64,000 nt of DNA, taken from NCBI GenBank assembly GCA_029891385.1, contig JAIWQS010000236.1, positions 917,501 to 981,500 on the forward strand, read 5' to 3'. The position numbers and the translations under genes are program-made. Below are positions 11,946-22,310 of this stretch, piece by piece (within the stretch, counting starts at the first letter, position 1; each line of letters opens with the position of its first letter). Origin of the DNA: Erythroxylum novogranatense (lineage: Eukaryota > Streptophyta > Magnoliopsida > Malpighiales > Erythroxylaceae). A model generated the notes under the pieces. It was not told the origin of the DNA. It worked only from the letters and a program-made list of their open reading frames with translations, and did no database searches.

Positions 11946-12480
11946 TTTAGGTGGTATCGAGCCCAAGAATACGAATGTATCTGGGCATCACCGAGACATA
12001 GGTTAAGTTGCATGCAAGTGAGTCGCTGCGCATCGTGGCAATCGATCCCTAGTCGAGTCGCACAAGAATAAATCCTATGTGTATATCGTGTTAAGTGACT
12101 AAGTAAGAAAAAATGAGACTATATTAGAATGTGAAACCAGAAAGTATACGGGTAATTAGGAAGGGAAAAGGAAAATGAATAATGAGATGTATGTTATATC
12201 GTGATTATAAACCCTCGAATTTGGTATCAAGATAACTAGGTTGGCATGGGTTAGTTAATCGAGGAAAGAAACGATATCAAAAGGAATCGGGAATTTAAAG
12301 TGGCAATATTAAATAAAGAAAACGAACATTTCTACAACATGAGAGATCCATCGTGAATACGAGAAACACATCGTTAAAGCATGCCTATGTGTGAGTAAAA
12401 GTTCGAGATGATTAGGGAATTAGAGTTGTGATCAGATATTCAATGAAATAGGATAATTGGAACTAAGTAAAAAGTATATG
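11946..12480 (+). mobile_element. Element 2 interior, left part, with PBS-like site
   Basis: TGGTATCGAGCCC at 11,952-11,964 is a one-deletion variant of the Met-tRNA PBS TGGTATCAGAGCCC. The following sequence is non-coding and resembles the start of the LARD interior (38,674-38,915). It is interrupted at 12,480 and resumes at 15,364. Confidence 0.7.
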
Positions 12481-14282
12481 AAGCGCCTCACCGTAGGTAC
12501 ACATCGGATGCCCACACGTATCCCACGATAAAGGTGCACTACCGTAAACGCCCACTAATATCCACATGGCATCGCGAAGAATTTAAATCACAATATAACA
12601 AGAATCAAGAAATCAAAATCCAAAATATCGCCTTAATACAATCTTCCAAAGGTCGAATAGACGAGTCTATCACCCCTAAACAAAACCAAAAGGAAACCGA
12701 TACAAGCATCTATCCTAGTCATCCTCAAACGCTAACCCAAATTGGACCGAATTGTGCCATCATCTCGCCAAAGAATTTCGCACGACAAGAAAAGAATATC
12801 TTCGAGCGAGGAGTCTACTCAATCATCCCAAAAATATGATGCAATTTTGGGTGAGTTTATAACTCGGAGAAACCATCATCGATGGTTCACTCAATTATGC
12901 ATTGCTGCATCACAGACAACACAATTCAAGAATACCAATTAATAAAGATTATATACAATTTATGTAGTCTATACCAGCTTTACGATCGTATATCATTTTA
13001 CAAGATTATACAACAGTTACAATGATAGACAATTTACAAGATACAATTCACAAGTGATAACCACTTACAAGAGATGTAACACTTTACAATATCACATCAC
13101 GGTCTACATACCAATCATGTCATCACGTAATCACCAATGTCACAATTCATCTACCAAATGTATGTAATGCATGAGACTCTTTTCCGCTTATTCAAAGGTC
13201 GTGCCCAAGTGCTCACCAAGATTCAAAGAAGGACGCGTCAAGGATAAATCCTGCCATATGCAAGACAAAGGTTCGAGCTCAAGCTCTTTTCGGTGATTTT
13301 AGCAACTGGGACACATTCTATTATCGATCACGATTTATGCATGCAAATGCAAAGGCTTTCAAGAATTCGGTGTTCAAGAATTCAAAGGTTCAAGAACTCA
13401 AGATTCAAGAGTTCAAGAATGGCTAAAAGCCCAAGACATAGCTCTCAAGATCACCAAGAATCCAATCCACTACAAGAATCGATGTGAATCGGTCACATAT
13501 GTTCCAAGAATAATAGCTCACTCTCATACATTTCAATGGCCTAGTCCAATACAAAGGAGAGCATACAGCTTGATCATGTATATTTCAATAGTCATACAAT
13601 TTCCAGTGGATGTAACAATCCTGCTCAAGACAAGAAAAGCATACAATTCAATCACATTCATTTCAAAGAATCATACAAGAATTCATACAGAGAGCACTTA
13701 GACAATCAAGAATTGAGGAACCAAATAGGTTACTCACCGTTACTTCCGAGCACGCCTCGAAGTCCCAAAGAAAGTCCGTGGAACGACGATCCAACGACGC
13801 CTATAATGCTTAAATACATACCCATTACTAATCGCCCAATTAATCAAGATAATAATGCATATGTCTCGGTGAAATGATGTACAATGCATGTTCACGATTT
13901 CCAAGCTAAATCCCAATTTCGATACCTTTAGCCCAATTCCATTTTCGACTCAATTTCTTGACAAACCGATCCAAATTCTATGGTTCACCCAATCTCCTAT
14001 ATTCATACTTCCTATAACAATTTCCTATCCATCGGGTCAAAACCTCTATTGCAATCTCCAATTAAAACTCGATAGTCTCAATTTGACACTTATGTCACAC
14101 TACGAATCACAATCGACCTTAATCTCTATAATTCAATACCATTTAAATCAAATCTAGTTCCCATAATTATTCTCGCCAGACCTCTTTTCCTATTTCATAA
14201 TAAACTGGAATTACCTCAATTGGAGGTCTACACCAAAAGATATGCCCAATAAACCATAATTTAAGCCAATGAAATAGTTTCG

Positions 14283-14477
14283 CCATGACGAAGAGGCACG
14301 CTTCATGCGGGCGCGTCTCCTGCTCGGCCGCGACGTTAGCTATAGGTTCGTCATGACGTGGTTTTTTCCTTGCTCGTCATGACGCTCGCTGCATAACGCC
14401 GTGACCAATACATTTAACTTAATTCAATTTTATTCGTCATGACGAAGCCCTAATGCTTCGATGTTCGTCATGACGCA
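14283..14477. repeat. CGTCATGACG cluster in the reverse LTR
   Basis: Four CGTCATGACG-type palindromes plus several CCATGACG, GACGTT and GCGTCTCC variants occur within about 195 bp. On the minus strand the cluster follows AATGGCGGAAATC and GAAGACGA, the same context as the cluster in Gypsy element 1. Confidence 0.7.
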
Positions 14478-14870
14478 TGCGAAGACCAGTCGTCTTCTCC
14501 GATCGATTTCCGCCATTAATACACATACCAACCTCCATTAAACACTCTATCTACTCAAACAAACCCAATAAATGCCATAAATACTAAATGACCAGTAATA
14601 ACAACATTAAAGCCAACAAAACTTACCAATCGATTTATAAATCCCAAATCTCAAAATCGCCAGAACCCTAACTCCCTCAAATCACCGATTAATACTCTCC
14701 AAATCTCTCAATCCTTCATCAATAACAATAAATCAGTTGGCTAAGCACAATAGAAGGGAAAACCAAAGGAGAAATAGCAAGACTTACTAATGGGAGGGAT
14801 CAATCAAGGGGAAGGAGAAGAGAAACGATGAAATGTTTGAACCCTTTTCCCCCAAAATCTCAACCCTAGC

Positions 14871-14878
14871 TATTTATA
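14871..14878 (-). promoter_or_regulatory. TATA box of the reverse LTR
   Basis: TATAAATA on the minus strand, preceded by CCAGGTC and followed by GCTAGGGTTGAG. It lies about 485 bp from the LTR start, a normal U3 length. Confidence 0.6.
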
Positions 14879-15363
14879 GACCTGGGTCTCCATATCAGTC
14901 TAAATTTCAGTCTCAAAATTTTAATGGCTCAACATATTTATTTCCTATCAGTCAAATTCTAATTTTTTTTCATCGCCATCGGACAGTTCTTTCAGTACTA
15001 TACAGTCAATCGGTCAGTCACCCAAAAATTTTCGGTCCAGGCATTTTCTCCCGAATTTCATGAAAATTTCCTATAAGCCTCTATAAATTACCAATCACTC
15101 ATAAACAGATTAAATCAGTCAATTACACTCAATTACTCTAATTTCTCAATCACCCCCATAATCCGGTTTGGCCAACAATTCTAATTTACAATTAAATACA
15201 GAAAAATCATGAATGCATGTACCTATGAATATATGCATATGCGGTAGACCAGCCTCTATGATTAGAGGCCAGAGCATGCTTTCGGTCGGTGTATGTAGTG
15301 AAATCCTATCAGTCCGTCCCAAAATTACCATTATACCCTTAATGACAGTAACGGGATGTTACA

Positions 15364-15850
15364 ATATGGTTCGATCAGGTAAATAGGATTCACTACATTT
15401 GTGTTAGTGGATATCATAGATGAGGATGATAGCTAGATTATAATGAGATCAATATTGTACCGTAATGGTCTCGCTTAAACAAAAAAAAGCGAAGTGATTC
15501 TAAGGTTAGAAAGAGATAGAAATGGTGAGATGAAAGTGTATGATGAATCAAGTGGACTCATGAGCGCATTTAGTAGGGACCAAAATGGTTATGTGAATAC
15601 GTAAATAAGTATAAAGGATTTTAGGAGAAAAGAAAGATCGAAATTTTTATCGCTAAAGGCATCGGAAAATTCGGATTGGTTGAATATAGGTATAGGAAAC
15701 GGAAATGGTAAATGGATGGATAAATAGAGAGATACAGTATTTGTATTAATGATTTTACCGTGTTTTGGGTGATGTGCTCCCGAATGTCCTATCAATGTGA
15801 ATACCCTATCGTGGATTGTTTGACGAAAATAAAGAGAGATGTAGCAATAA
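15364..15850 (+). mobile_element. Element 2 interior, right part
   Basis: GGTTCGATCAGGTAAATAGG at 15,368 onwards aligns with GGTTCGATCAGATAGACGAA at 38,919 in the LARD interior. This shows it is the continuation of 12,480. It is non-coding. It ends where the next LTR begins (TGTTGGGACCC at 15,851). Confidence 0.65.
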
Positions 15851-18800
15851 TGTTGGGACCCGATCCGGAGACCGGCGCCCCAACCCGAAAACGAAAGATG
15901 GAACGAATCACAAAGAGGCGGAACGAATAAACGATTGATCACAAAGCGAAACAAATCATTAACGAATCGAAAGTCAACTTGGAAGCGAAGCATACAAACA
16001 AAGTCAAGTCGAATTGGCTCGAGACAAACCAAACAAATGATCACGAATCACAAATCGAATTGAAGCATTCGAACTGAAACACAAGTACTGACATCCTCGA
16101 ACAAAATCTTAAAAATCACTGTCACGTTGGAAACCTTAAGACATTCTAAATCCGGTATAAAATTTTTTTTCTTTTTCTTTTCTTTCTTTCTTATTCCTTT
16201 CCTTTTCATTTCTTTCATAACCAAACTCAATCCAAAATACATTCACATACAATCGCATCTATCCATGTGCAATACCATAACTCAATATCCTTATCCGCAT
16301 CTCAAACCACAATACCTTATCATACTCATAATCATATACACATCCCATACATAACTTAAATCAATACATAATTCCGTAAGTCCATACACAGATACTCATT
16401 ATATACACAATTTCATAAATCACATATGTCCCGGAATGACTACTCTTCATACACTCGTGGCAATTCAGGCCATATACAATATCAACACCAAAAATCCAAA
16501 GTACGCAATACACAACAAATTCTAGACTTCAAAGAACCATTTAACTTACCAATAATACATTATAAACACATGCAAATAGAAATCTTCATTTTCTTTCACC
16601 CGATCTTCTTTTCATCACCGTGGATGGAATGAAGGGGTGAGCTTCTACTTCGTGGGTAACAATTTATAACAAAATATAAGCAAAACCCTTGAAATTCTTT
16701 TTCTTTTCGGTCTTAAAAACATTTCTTTGAAACCGTAAAGCACATTTTCCAAAAGTTCTTTCTCTTCGTATTCAAAATCGCAATTTACAAAATATATGAT
16801 TTTAGGCTTTCACCATAAACCCATAAGTTTATAAAACATGAATGCATCAACTTGACGATTCATAGATGCAATGACAATCACATAAGCAATGCACAACAAC
16901 ACATGGCTCAAGAGTTTCAGAACACGACGGATAAACCAAGTTTATACCGTAATCTATTCGAGTCCTATTTCTCGGATCTCGTGGCCTCAAGCCGCAGCGG
17001 GAGAAGGCTATAATTTTCCATACGCCGACGCAGCACGTGACTATCCATCCCTAACTCTCTCGCCCACACAAAAGCATATAAGCAATGCTCAAGATCATTT
17101 ATCAAAATGATATGCTTCCATTTTCTTTCTTCTTCCATTCAAATCACAATGCCATGGCACACTCCAATGGCATAACATTATCACATCAATAAACATATTC
17201 AATCTCAATTCAACAATGTAATCACGATGGATCAACATCGAACAATGAATGCAAGTGATTTCTTTAAGACATAAATCAACGATGCAAGTTCACAAAGCAC
17301 ATTATACAATTTTATTTTACTTTATTATTATTATTATTTTATAAATCTTGTATTTTCTTAAAACATTCCAAAATATTTTCATAACTTATCAAATTATTTA
17401 AAATAATGAATTTAACAATTTACTTAAATTTCTTAAATCTAAATCACTAAATAAATTTCAAAATCTTTCTTCATTTCTCAATTCATTTTAAAACTCGTAG
17501 TTCTTTTTCAAAAAATTCGAACAATAAAATTCAATACTTTCTCAATTTTTCAATCAATCTCCCAAATCATTCAAGACAAGAAATTGGGCCTTTGTGTCAT
17601 TTTTCAAACTTCGAAATTTTCTTAATTTATCAAACATTTAAAACTTGTATAAATTCTTAAAACAGCTTCTAAAACCATTTCAAACACCTTTCAAAAATTG
17701 TACTTTTCAACATTTAAATAAACCTTATTTTCTAAACAATTTCAAATGCATTTTAAATCACACTTTGTCAAACATTTTATAAACAAGTTTGGAAATCATA
17801 ATTTTCAAATACTTTTATAAACATTAGACATTCGAAATCGAAATCTTCCAACCACTTTTATAAACAACATTTTCTAACTAATTTCAAAGTATTCGAAATC
17901 ATAAATTTTCAAACATTTGCATAAACCATTTTCTAGACAATTTCAAAGCATTTTAGACTCAAACTTTCAAATATTTTCATAAACAATATTTTCTATACAC
18001 TTCGAATTTATGCGAAATCACAAGTTTTCAAACTTTTACATAAAACCATATTTTATAAAAGCTCTTAAAACTAGTCGGAAATCATAATTTTTCAAACTTT
18101 TATCATATTCAAGCTCAATATCATTTATTGAATGCTCTTTCTTTCGAATATACGAAATGCCATGGAATCTTTCGAGGCATAACACAAGTGTATTTTGCAA
18201 TTCATCAAAAGCTCATGTATGGAGTCAATGATGATTTTTCAAATCATTCACACAATGATGCAACACTTATGATGCAATTGAAATCAGAAAATTCATTTAT
18301 TTAAAGGAAGCAGTAGTGGCTTATAAATTCTATTATAAATAGGTACCCACCTCGATTCGATGCTAGAAAGTTGTCCTTAACTTCAATTTGACCATTGCGT
18401 CTTTCTTCCTTCCAATAGAAAAATTCCCTACTCCAATTTCCCACAAATTCAATCTCATAAATAACATAATCCTCAAATTGAACTTAGAACACACTAATTC
18501 CACATGTAACCAAGCCATCTAAATCGCAAATTTCCAAAATCCCCAATTTACAAAATTGGGCATAAACCCTAATTAATTTCCATCCAAAATTAAACCCATA
18601 ATACTTAGCAATCAACAAAATTAACTTCATACTCCACAAACCCATACCAATTTCCACAATTCTAAACCAAGAAAACTCATCAAATCTCAACTTGAAAATT
18701 TTGAACTTACCTCTCTCTCTCCACCATTTTCGGATTTTTGGGCTCCATAAGAAGCTTTCATTTTCTTCTTCACCTTTCCCTTTGAGAAGCACTAAAAACC

Positions 18801-19080
18801 CCTTAAGAAACTTGGAGAAAACTGAACCTTTGAAGCTCTCTTCTTCTTCTCTTCGGTTCTTCTCCACCGAAACAAGCTTTCTCTCTTCTCTCCTCTTATT
18901 TTTCTTTCCTTTTGTTCAAGTGCCGTGCCTCTCTTAATAAAACAACAGCCCAATCCTTTTTATAGTTCCATGTCATTTAATGAATGGGGAATGACCCATA
19001 AGCCCCTCCATTTAAGCCTATAAACTCAATCCTTTGAGTAACCTTCCAAAATTTCCCCTTCATTAGTCTTTAAAATTGAC
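15851..19080 (-). mobile_element. Reverse-oriented Gypsy-type LTR (right border uncertain)
   Basis: The left end TGTTGGGACCCGATCCGGAG is, on the minus strand, the same terminal block (GTTGGGG...CGGGTCCCAACA) that ends the plus-strand LTR at 21,654. The region 16,090-16,180 is the inverted copy of 21,170-21,260. On the minus strand a TATA-like ACTATAAAAAG is at 18,957-18,967, a purine-rich leader follows (18,700-18,910), and GTAAGT at about 18,706-18,711 looks like a splice donor. The U3 end to the right has no recognisable CCAACA terminus, so the border with the next block is approximate. Confidence 0.6.
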
Positions 19081-19089
19081 ATCTTGTCT

Positions 19090-19745
19090 GATTATTTCGA
19101 TCAGGTACATGAAGTACTCTAACAAAACTTTCTTCTATAAAATGTCCCTCTATGTCTTACGAATCCATCGCTTCAAGAATCAAGTCAATCGGAGCTCTAT
19201 AGCTCAAGATATCTCAAAAATACTGAAGTCTGTTCTTCAGACTCGAGGCTAAGCATTACACCTGACTTCCGACCCATATTTGAAAGTCTTAAAGGCTACA
19301 TTGTCGATCGGCTCCTTCATAACATTTGTAGCTCCATATCTCTAGTTTAATTTCCAAAAAGAATCAGCTCAATCCGAGCTCTAGCGATCGATATATCTCC
19401 AAAATACTGAACACTGCTCAGCCATTACAACACCGGATCAACATCGCACCGAAATTCGACCTATATTTGGAAGTCTTAGAGGCTACATTATAGCTCGGCT
19501 CCTTCATAACATTTGTATCCCCATGTCTCTATTTTCATTACCAATAAGAATCAACTGAATCCGAGCTCTAGCGAGCTCTAGCGACCTATAACACTGAACA
19601 CTGCTCATACCATTACAAAGCTGAGACTGAACTTTACACTGAACTTCCGACCTATATTTGGAAGTCTTAGAGGCTACATTATAGCTCGGCTCCTTCATAA
19701 CATTTGTAGCCTCATCTCTCTAGTTTAATTTACAAAAATAATCAT
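19090..19745. repeat. About 190-bp tandem repeats in an LTR U3-like block
   Basis: Three clear units begin at 19,265, 19,455 and 19,643 (periods 190 and 188). Each carries TTCGACCTATATTTGGAAGTC, GGCTACATT, CTCCTTCATAACATTTGTAG and AATCCGAGCTCTAG-type words. A weaker partial unit is at 19,090-19,250. The same kind of sequence occurs at 300-440 in the solo LTR. Period and wording resemble the repeats of the TGTAAC LTR family. Confidence 0.75.
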
Positions 19746-19785
19746 ATCGATCGGATGTCGGAAGAAGAAGTTATGTTCAAAAGAG

Positions 19786-19975
19786 TGAAGGGAGGCCAGA
19801 GCTCGGTCAGAAAAATCAAAGCTCGGCCAGAACGAAGATCGGTCGGCCAACAGAGGTCGGCTAGGCCAATAGAGGTCGGTCGGCCATCAGAGGTCGGTCA
19901 GCCATTAGAGGTCGGTCGGCCAACAGAGGTCGATCGGCCATCATAGGTCGGTCGGCCAACAGAGGTCGGCCAGCA
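19786..19975. repeat. 18-bp minisatellite (GGTCGGTCGGCC type)
   Basis: About eight good copies of the 18-bp unit AGGTCGGTCGGCCAACAG, with degenerate copies at the left edge. It lies between the repeats of about 190 bp and a CATAACTTTTGACTCCG...GTTGGAAAGATAAAAGAG motif. That is the same relative place as the unrelated 18-bp array at 647-907. Confidence 0.85.
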
Positions 19976-21654
19976 CCCAATCCGACCTTCAAACTTCTAA
20001 CACTCATAACTTTTGACTCCGAGCTCAGAATTTTACAAACTTGGTACCGTTGGAAAGATAAAAGAGAGATCTACAAGTTTCAAGAAGGACTCAAAAGCAA
20101 GCATCGTCTTTAAAGGGGTCAAAAATGTACTAAAAGATGACCACTCGGTTATTTTAATGACTTGGCACTTCAAAAAACCAGATGAGTGTCGTTTTTAAAG
20201 GGTGATTCACGATTATTCTAGAAAAGAAAGAAGAAATAAGAAAAGAAAGATGAGAAGCTCTTTCGTATGGAGAAAGAAGAGAGAAAGAAGAAAGTTTTTG
20301 ATTTTTCCGAGCTTCCAAGGTGATTTTCGTGCTTCTTCCATGGAGGAAATAGATGGAGGAGCTTAAGGACTTTCTTCCAGAACCAAGAATTTTCGAAAAT
20401 GAAGAAGAAAAGAGGTCAATTTCAATTGAAAGAAGGAAAGAAGCAAGGATCAAATTAGAGCTTGGAGCAAGTTCCTGGTATCGATTCGAGGTGGATAGTA
20501 TATTTATTTATTGAATTTTAAGCTAAGCATATGGATTTGAAAAATTCAAGAAGCAAATTTTGAGAAACAAACGTTTAGAAAAATGTTTTAGAAATATAGT
20601 TTTGACTGAGTAAATGAAATGCTTTCGGAAGGTTTAAGAAAATACAAGATCTATGAAAATCACGTTTTTGAATTATCTGAACAATTTGAACAATGTGCCT
20701 TGTAATAGAATCAGTTTGATATATGATTTAAAGAAATTGTGCATACTTTGTTATGAATTTGCTTGATATGTGATTTAATTGATGCTGTTAAATGCATTTA
20801 TGTGAATATTAGAAAATCAAGATTTTTGGAAAAATGCCTTGGGGCAATTTGAATTCTCTTTCCGCTTATGTGTTATGTGGGTTTGGTAGGTCCCTTGTGA
20901 GTCAGCGCTGTCTCTATTTGTATAGCCTTCGCCCGGCTACCCGCTAGTGGCACGGAGCTCTGATTTCGGACTCCTTTCACGGCTAATCGAACCGCATCAT
21001 GGGAAGTGTAGTACGCCGTTCCATTCACATCGCATGTGACCACTATGCGGGAGGCATGCAAAGACGCTCGCTTGGACCCAGCCGTAACCATTATGATATG
21101 TTATGTGTTTTCAATTTTGTTTCTGAATGTTGCATTCATATTTATGAAAATTCGAGAATGTTTGAAAAATAAGAAAAAGTGAGATTACTATGAAAAGTTT
21201 GAAAAAAAAAATATACCGGATTTTGGTACGTCTTAGGGTTTCCAACGCGATTGTGTTCCTGTGTTCCTTCTTGAATGGATGTCGGGCATTTGTTAAGTCT
21301 CGATTCCGCTTCGTTTCGTTTTGCTTCAGCACATTTGTTATGCTTCCGTTTCGATTTCTGAATTCGAATCGCTTTTCGATTCCATGTTTCATTCGATTGT
21401 TTGCTTTGATTTTTGCGCTCGGATGTCGGATCTGTTCTACTTGATTTCTTTTCGCTTTGACATCTATTCGTTAGGGTCGATACGACTTCGATTTGTTTTG
21501 TTACGAATTGATTCCGAATTCGACTTTCAAACTGCTCGCTTAATTGCTGCTTATGGCTTCCGTGATTTTGTTTTCGATCCGAAATTTCCGTTTCCATTCG
21601 ATTCTGTTTCTTTGTTTTCCGGTTGGGATCCGGTTCCCGAATCGGGTCCCAACA

Positions 21655-21749
21655 TTTATGGTATCAGAGCAAGAAGAGTTTATAAGGAATCTTGCGTACG
21701 TATGAGGGAATCTGTATGCGTAGTTGGGTTCCGAATGCGGGATCCAACA
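21655..21749 (+). mobile_element. PBS and a fused LTR end
   Basis: TGGTATCAGAGC at 21,659-21,670 is a Met-tRNA PBS, so the LTR ending at 21,654 acted as a 5' LTR. Only about 80 bp later another LTR-like terminal block (GTTGGGTTCCGAATGCGG then GATCCAACA) ends at 21,749. The whole interior and most of a second LTR have been deleted. Confidence 0.6.
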
Positions 21750-22240
21750 CCGTCAGCGCCATTAGATTTTTATTTTTTTAGATGGATTATATGATGAAAA
21801 ATATTGGATTAAGGTCGGGAATATCATGAACATGCATTGTGCACCTTCTAAGTGTTAGATGTGCATTCTGAAATAGTTCTGATTGAACAATTAATAATGT
21901 TTATATACTGTCACTGTTATAGAGTCACACTTGGAGCGTCGGTCCATCGACATCACTGAGACTTCCAGATTTTAGCTCGGAAGTACAGGTGAGTAACCTA
22001 GTTGATTCCTCAACCTTTATGTGTTAATATTACACGCTTATGTCATGTGGAGAGAATGGAGGGTTTATGTGTTTGATTTGATTGATTTCGGACCACAGGT
22101 GTCCGAATTATTGGAATGTGATATAGAAGTGTTAATTGTGTGTACTGTTTGTAAATGCTTCAATGAAATTATTGTGAAAATGTTTATGACTGAATACCGG
22201 ACTAAAGGTCCGAAGTAATGGGAAATGGGACACTGAAAGA
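21750..22240 (+). mobile_element. Truncated LTR copy of element 2
   Basis: The region matches 10,645-11,110 of the element 2 LTR (GCCATTAGATTT, AACATGCAT, the CACTTGGAGCG...CATCGACATCAC block, GGTGAGTAACCTAG and ACTAAAGGTCC). It lacks both LTR ends, so it is a leftover of the 3' LTR. To its right the sequence passes directly into the 3' end of Gypsy element 1. Confidence 0.8.
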
Positions 22241-22310
22241 GAAGTATCCAAGTCTTTTCGATGATTCAGGTAAATTTCGAGGACGAAATTTCTTTTAAGA
22301 GGGGGAGAAA
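22241..22310 (+). mobile_element. 3' end of Gypsy element 1 interior with polypurine tract
   Basis: It contains AAATTTCGAGGACGAAATTT, a phrase also found just before the 3' LTR of the LARD element (42,228-42,246). The polypurine tract AAGAGGGGGAGAAA (22,297-22,310) directly abuts the 3' LTR and primes plus-strand DNA synthesis. Confidence 0.9.

Larger units (their letters stand above)
12481..15363 (-). mobile_element. Reverse solo LTR inserted in element 2
   Basis: On the minus strand it starts TGTAACATCCCGTTACTG at 15,363. It has a good TATA box (TATAAATA, 14,871-14,878). It shares with the other TGTAAC LTRs the words GGAAGTAACGGTGAGTAACC (about 13,730-13,755) and the TGAGTGAACCATCGATGATGG block (12,870-12,890). 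ATATG flanks it at 12,476-12,480 and 15,364-15,368. The homologous interior of the LARD element reads straight through this point. The left terminus reads AAGCGCC instead of the expected TGTA, so it is either altered or placed a few bases off. Confidence 0.75.
19090..21654 (+). mobile_element. Plus-strand Gypsy-type LTR (left border uncertain)
   Basis: It ends GTTGGGATCCGGTTCCCGAA...GGGTCCCAACA at 21,654 and is followed by a PBS. It contains a purine-rich leader (20,215-20,455) and the T-rich U5 typical of this class (21,290-21,640). The block 20,465-20,500 (GATTCGAGGTGG) is the inverted counterpart of 18,350-18,380. No TGTTGG start is visible, so the left border is a guess. Confidence 0.6.

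Noticed and set aside
15589..16044. 151-codon minus-strand ORF
   Set aside because: It crosses the border between the element 2 interior and an LTR end at 15,851, so it cannot be a single old gene.
21142..21794. Overlapping 151- and 157-codon ORFs
   Set aside because: They lie in the T-rich U5 of an LTR, run through its terminus and PBS, and show biased composition only.
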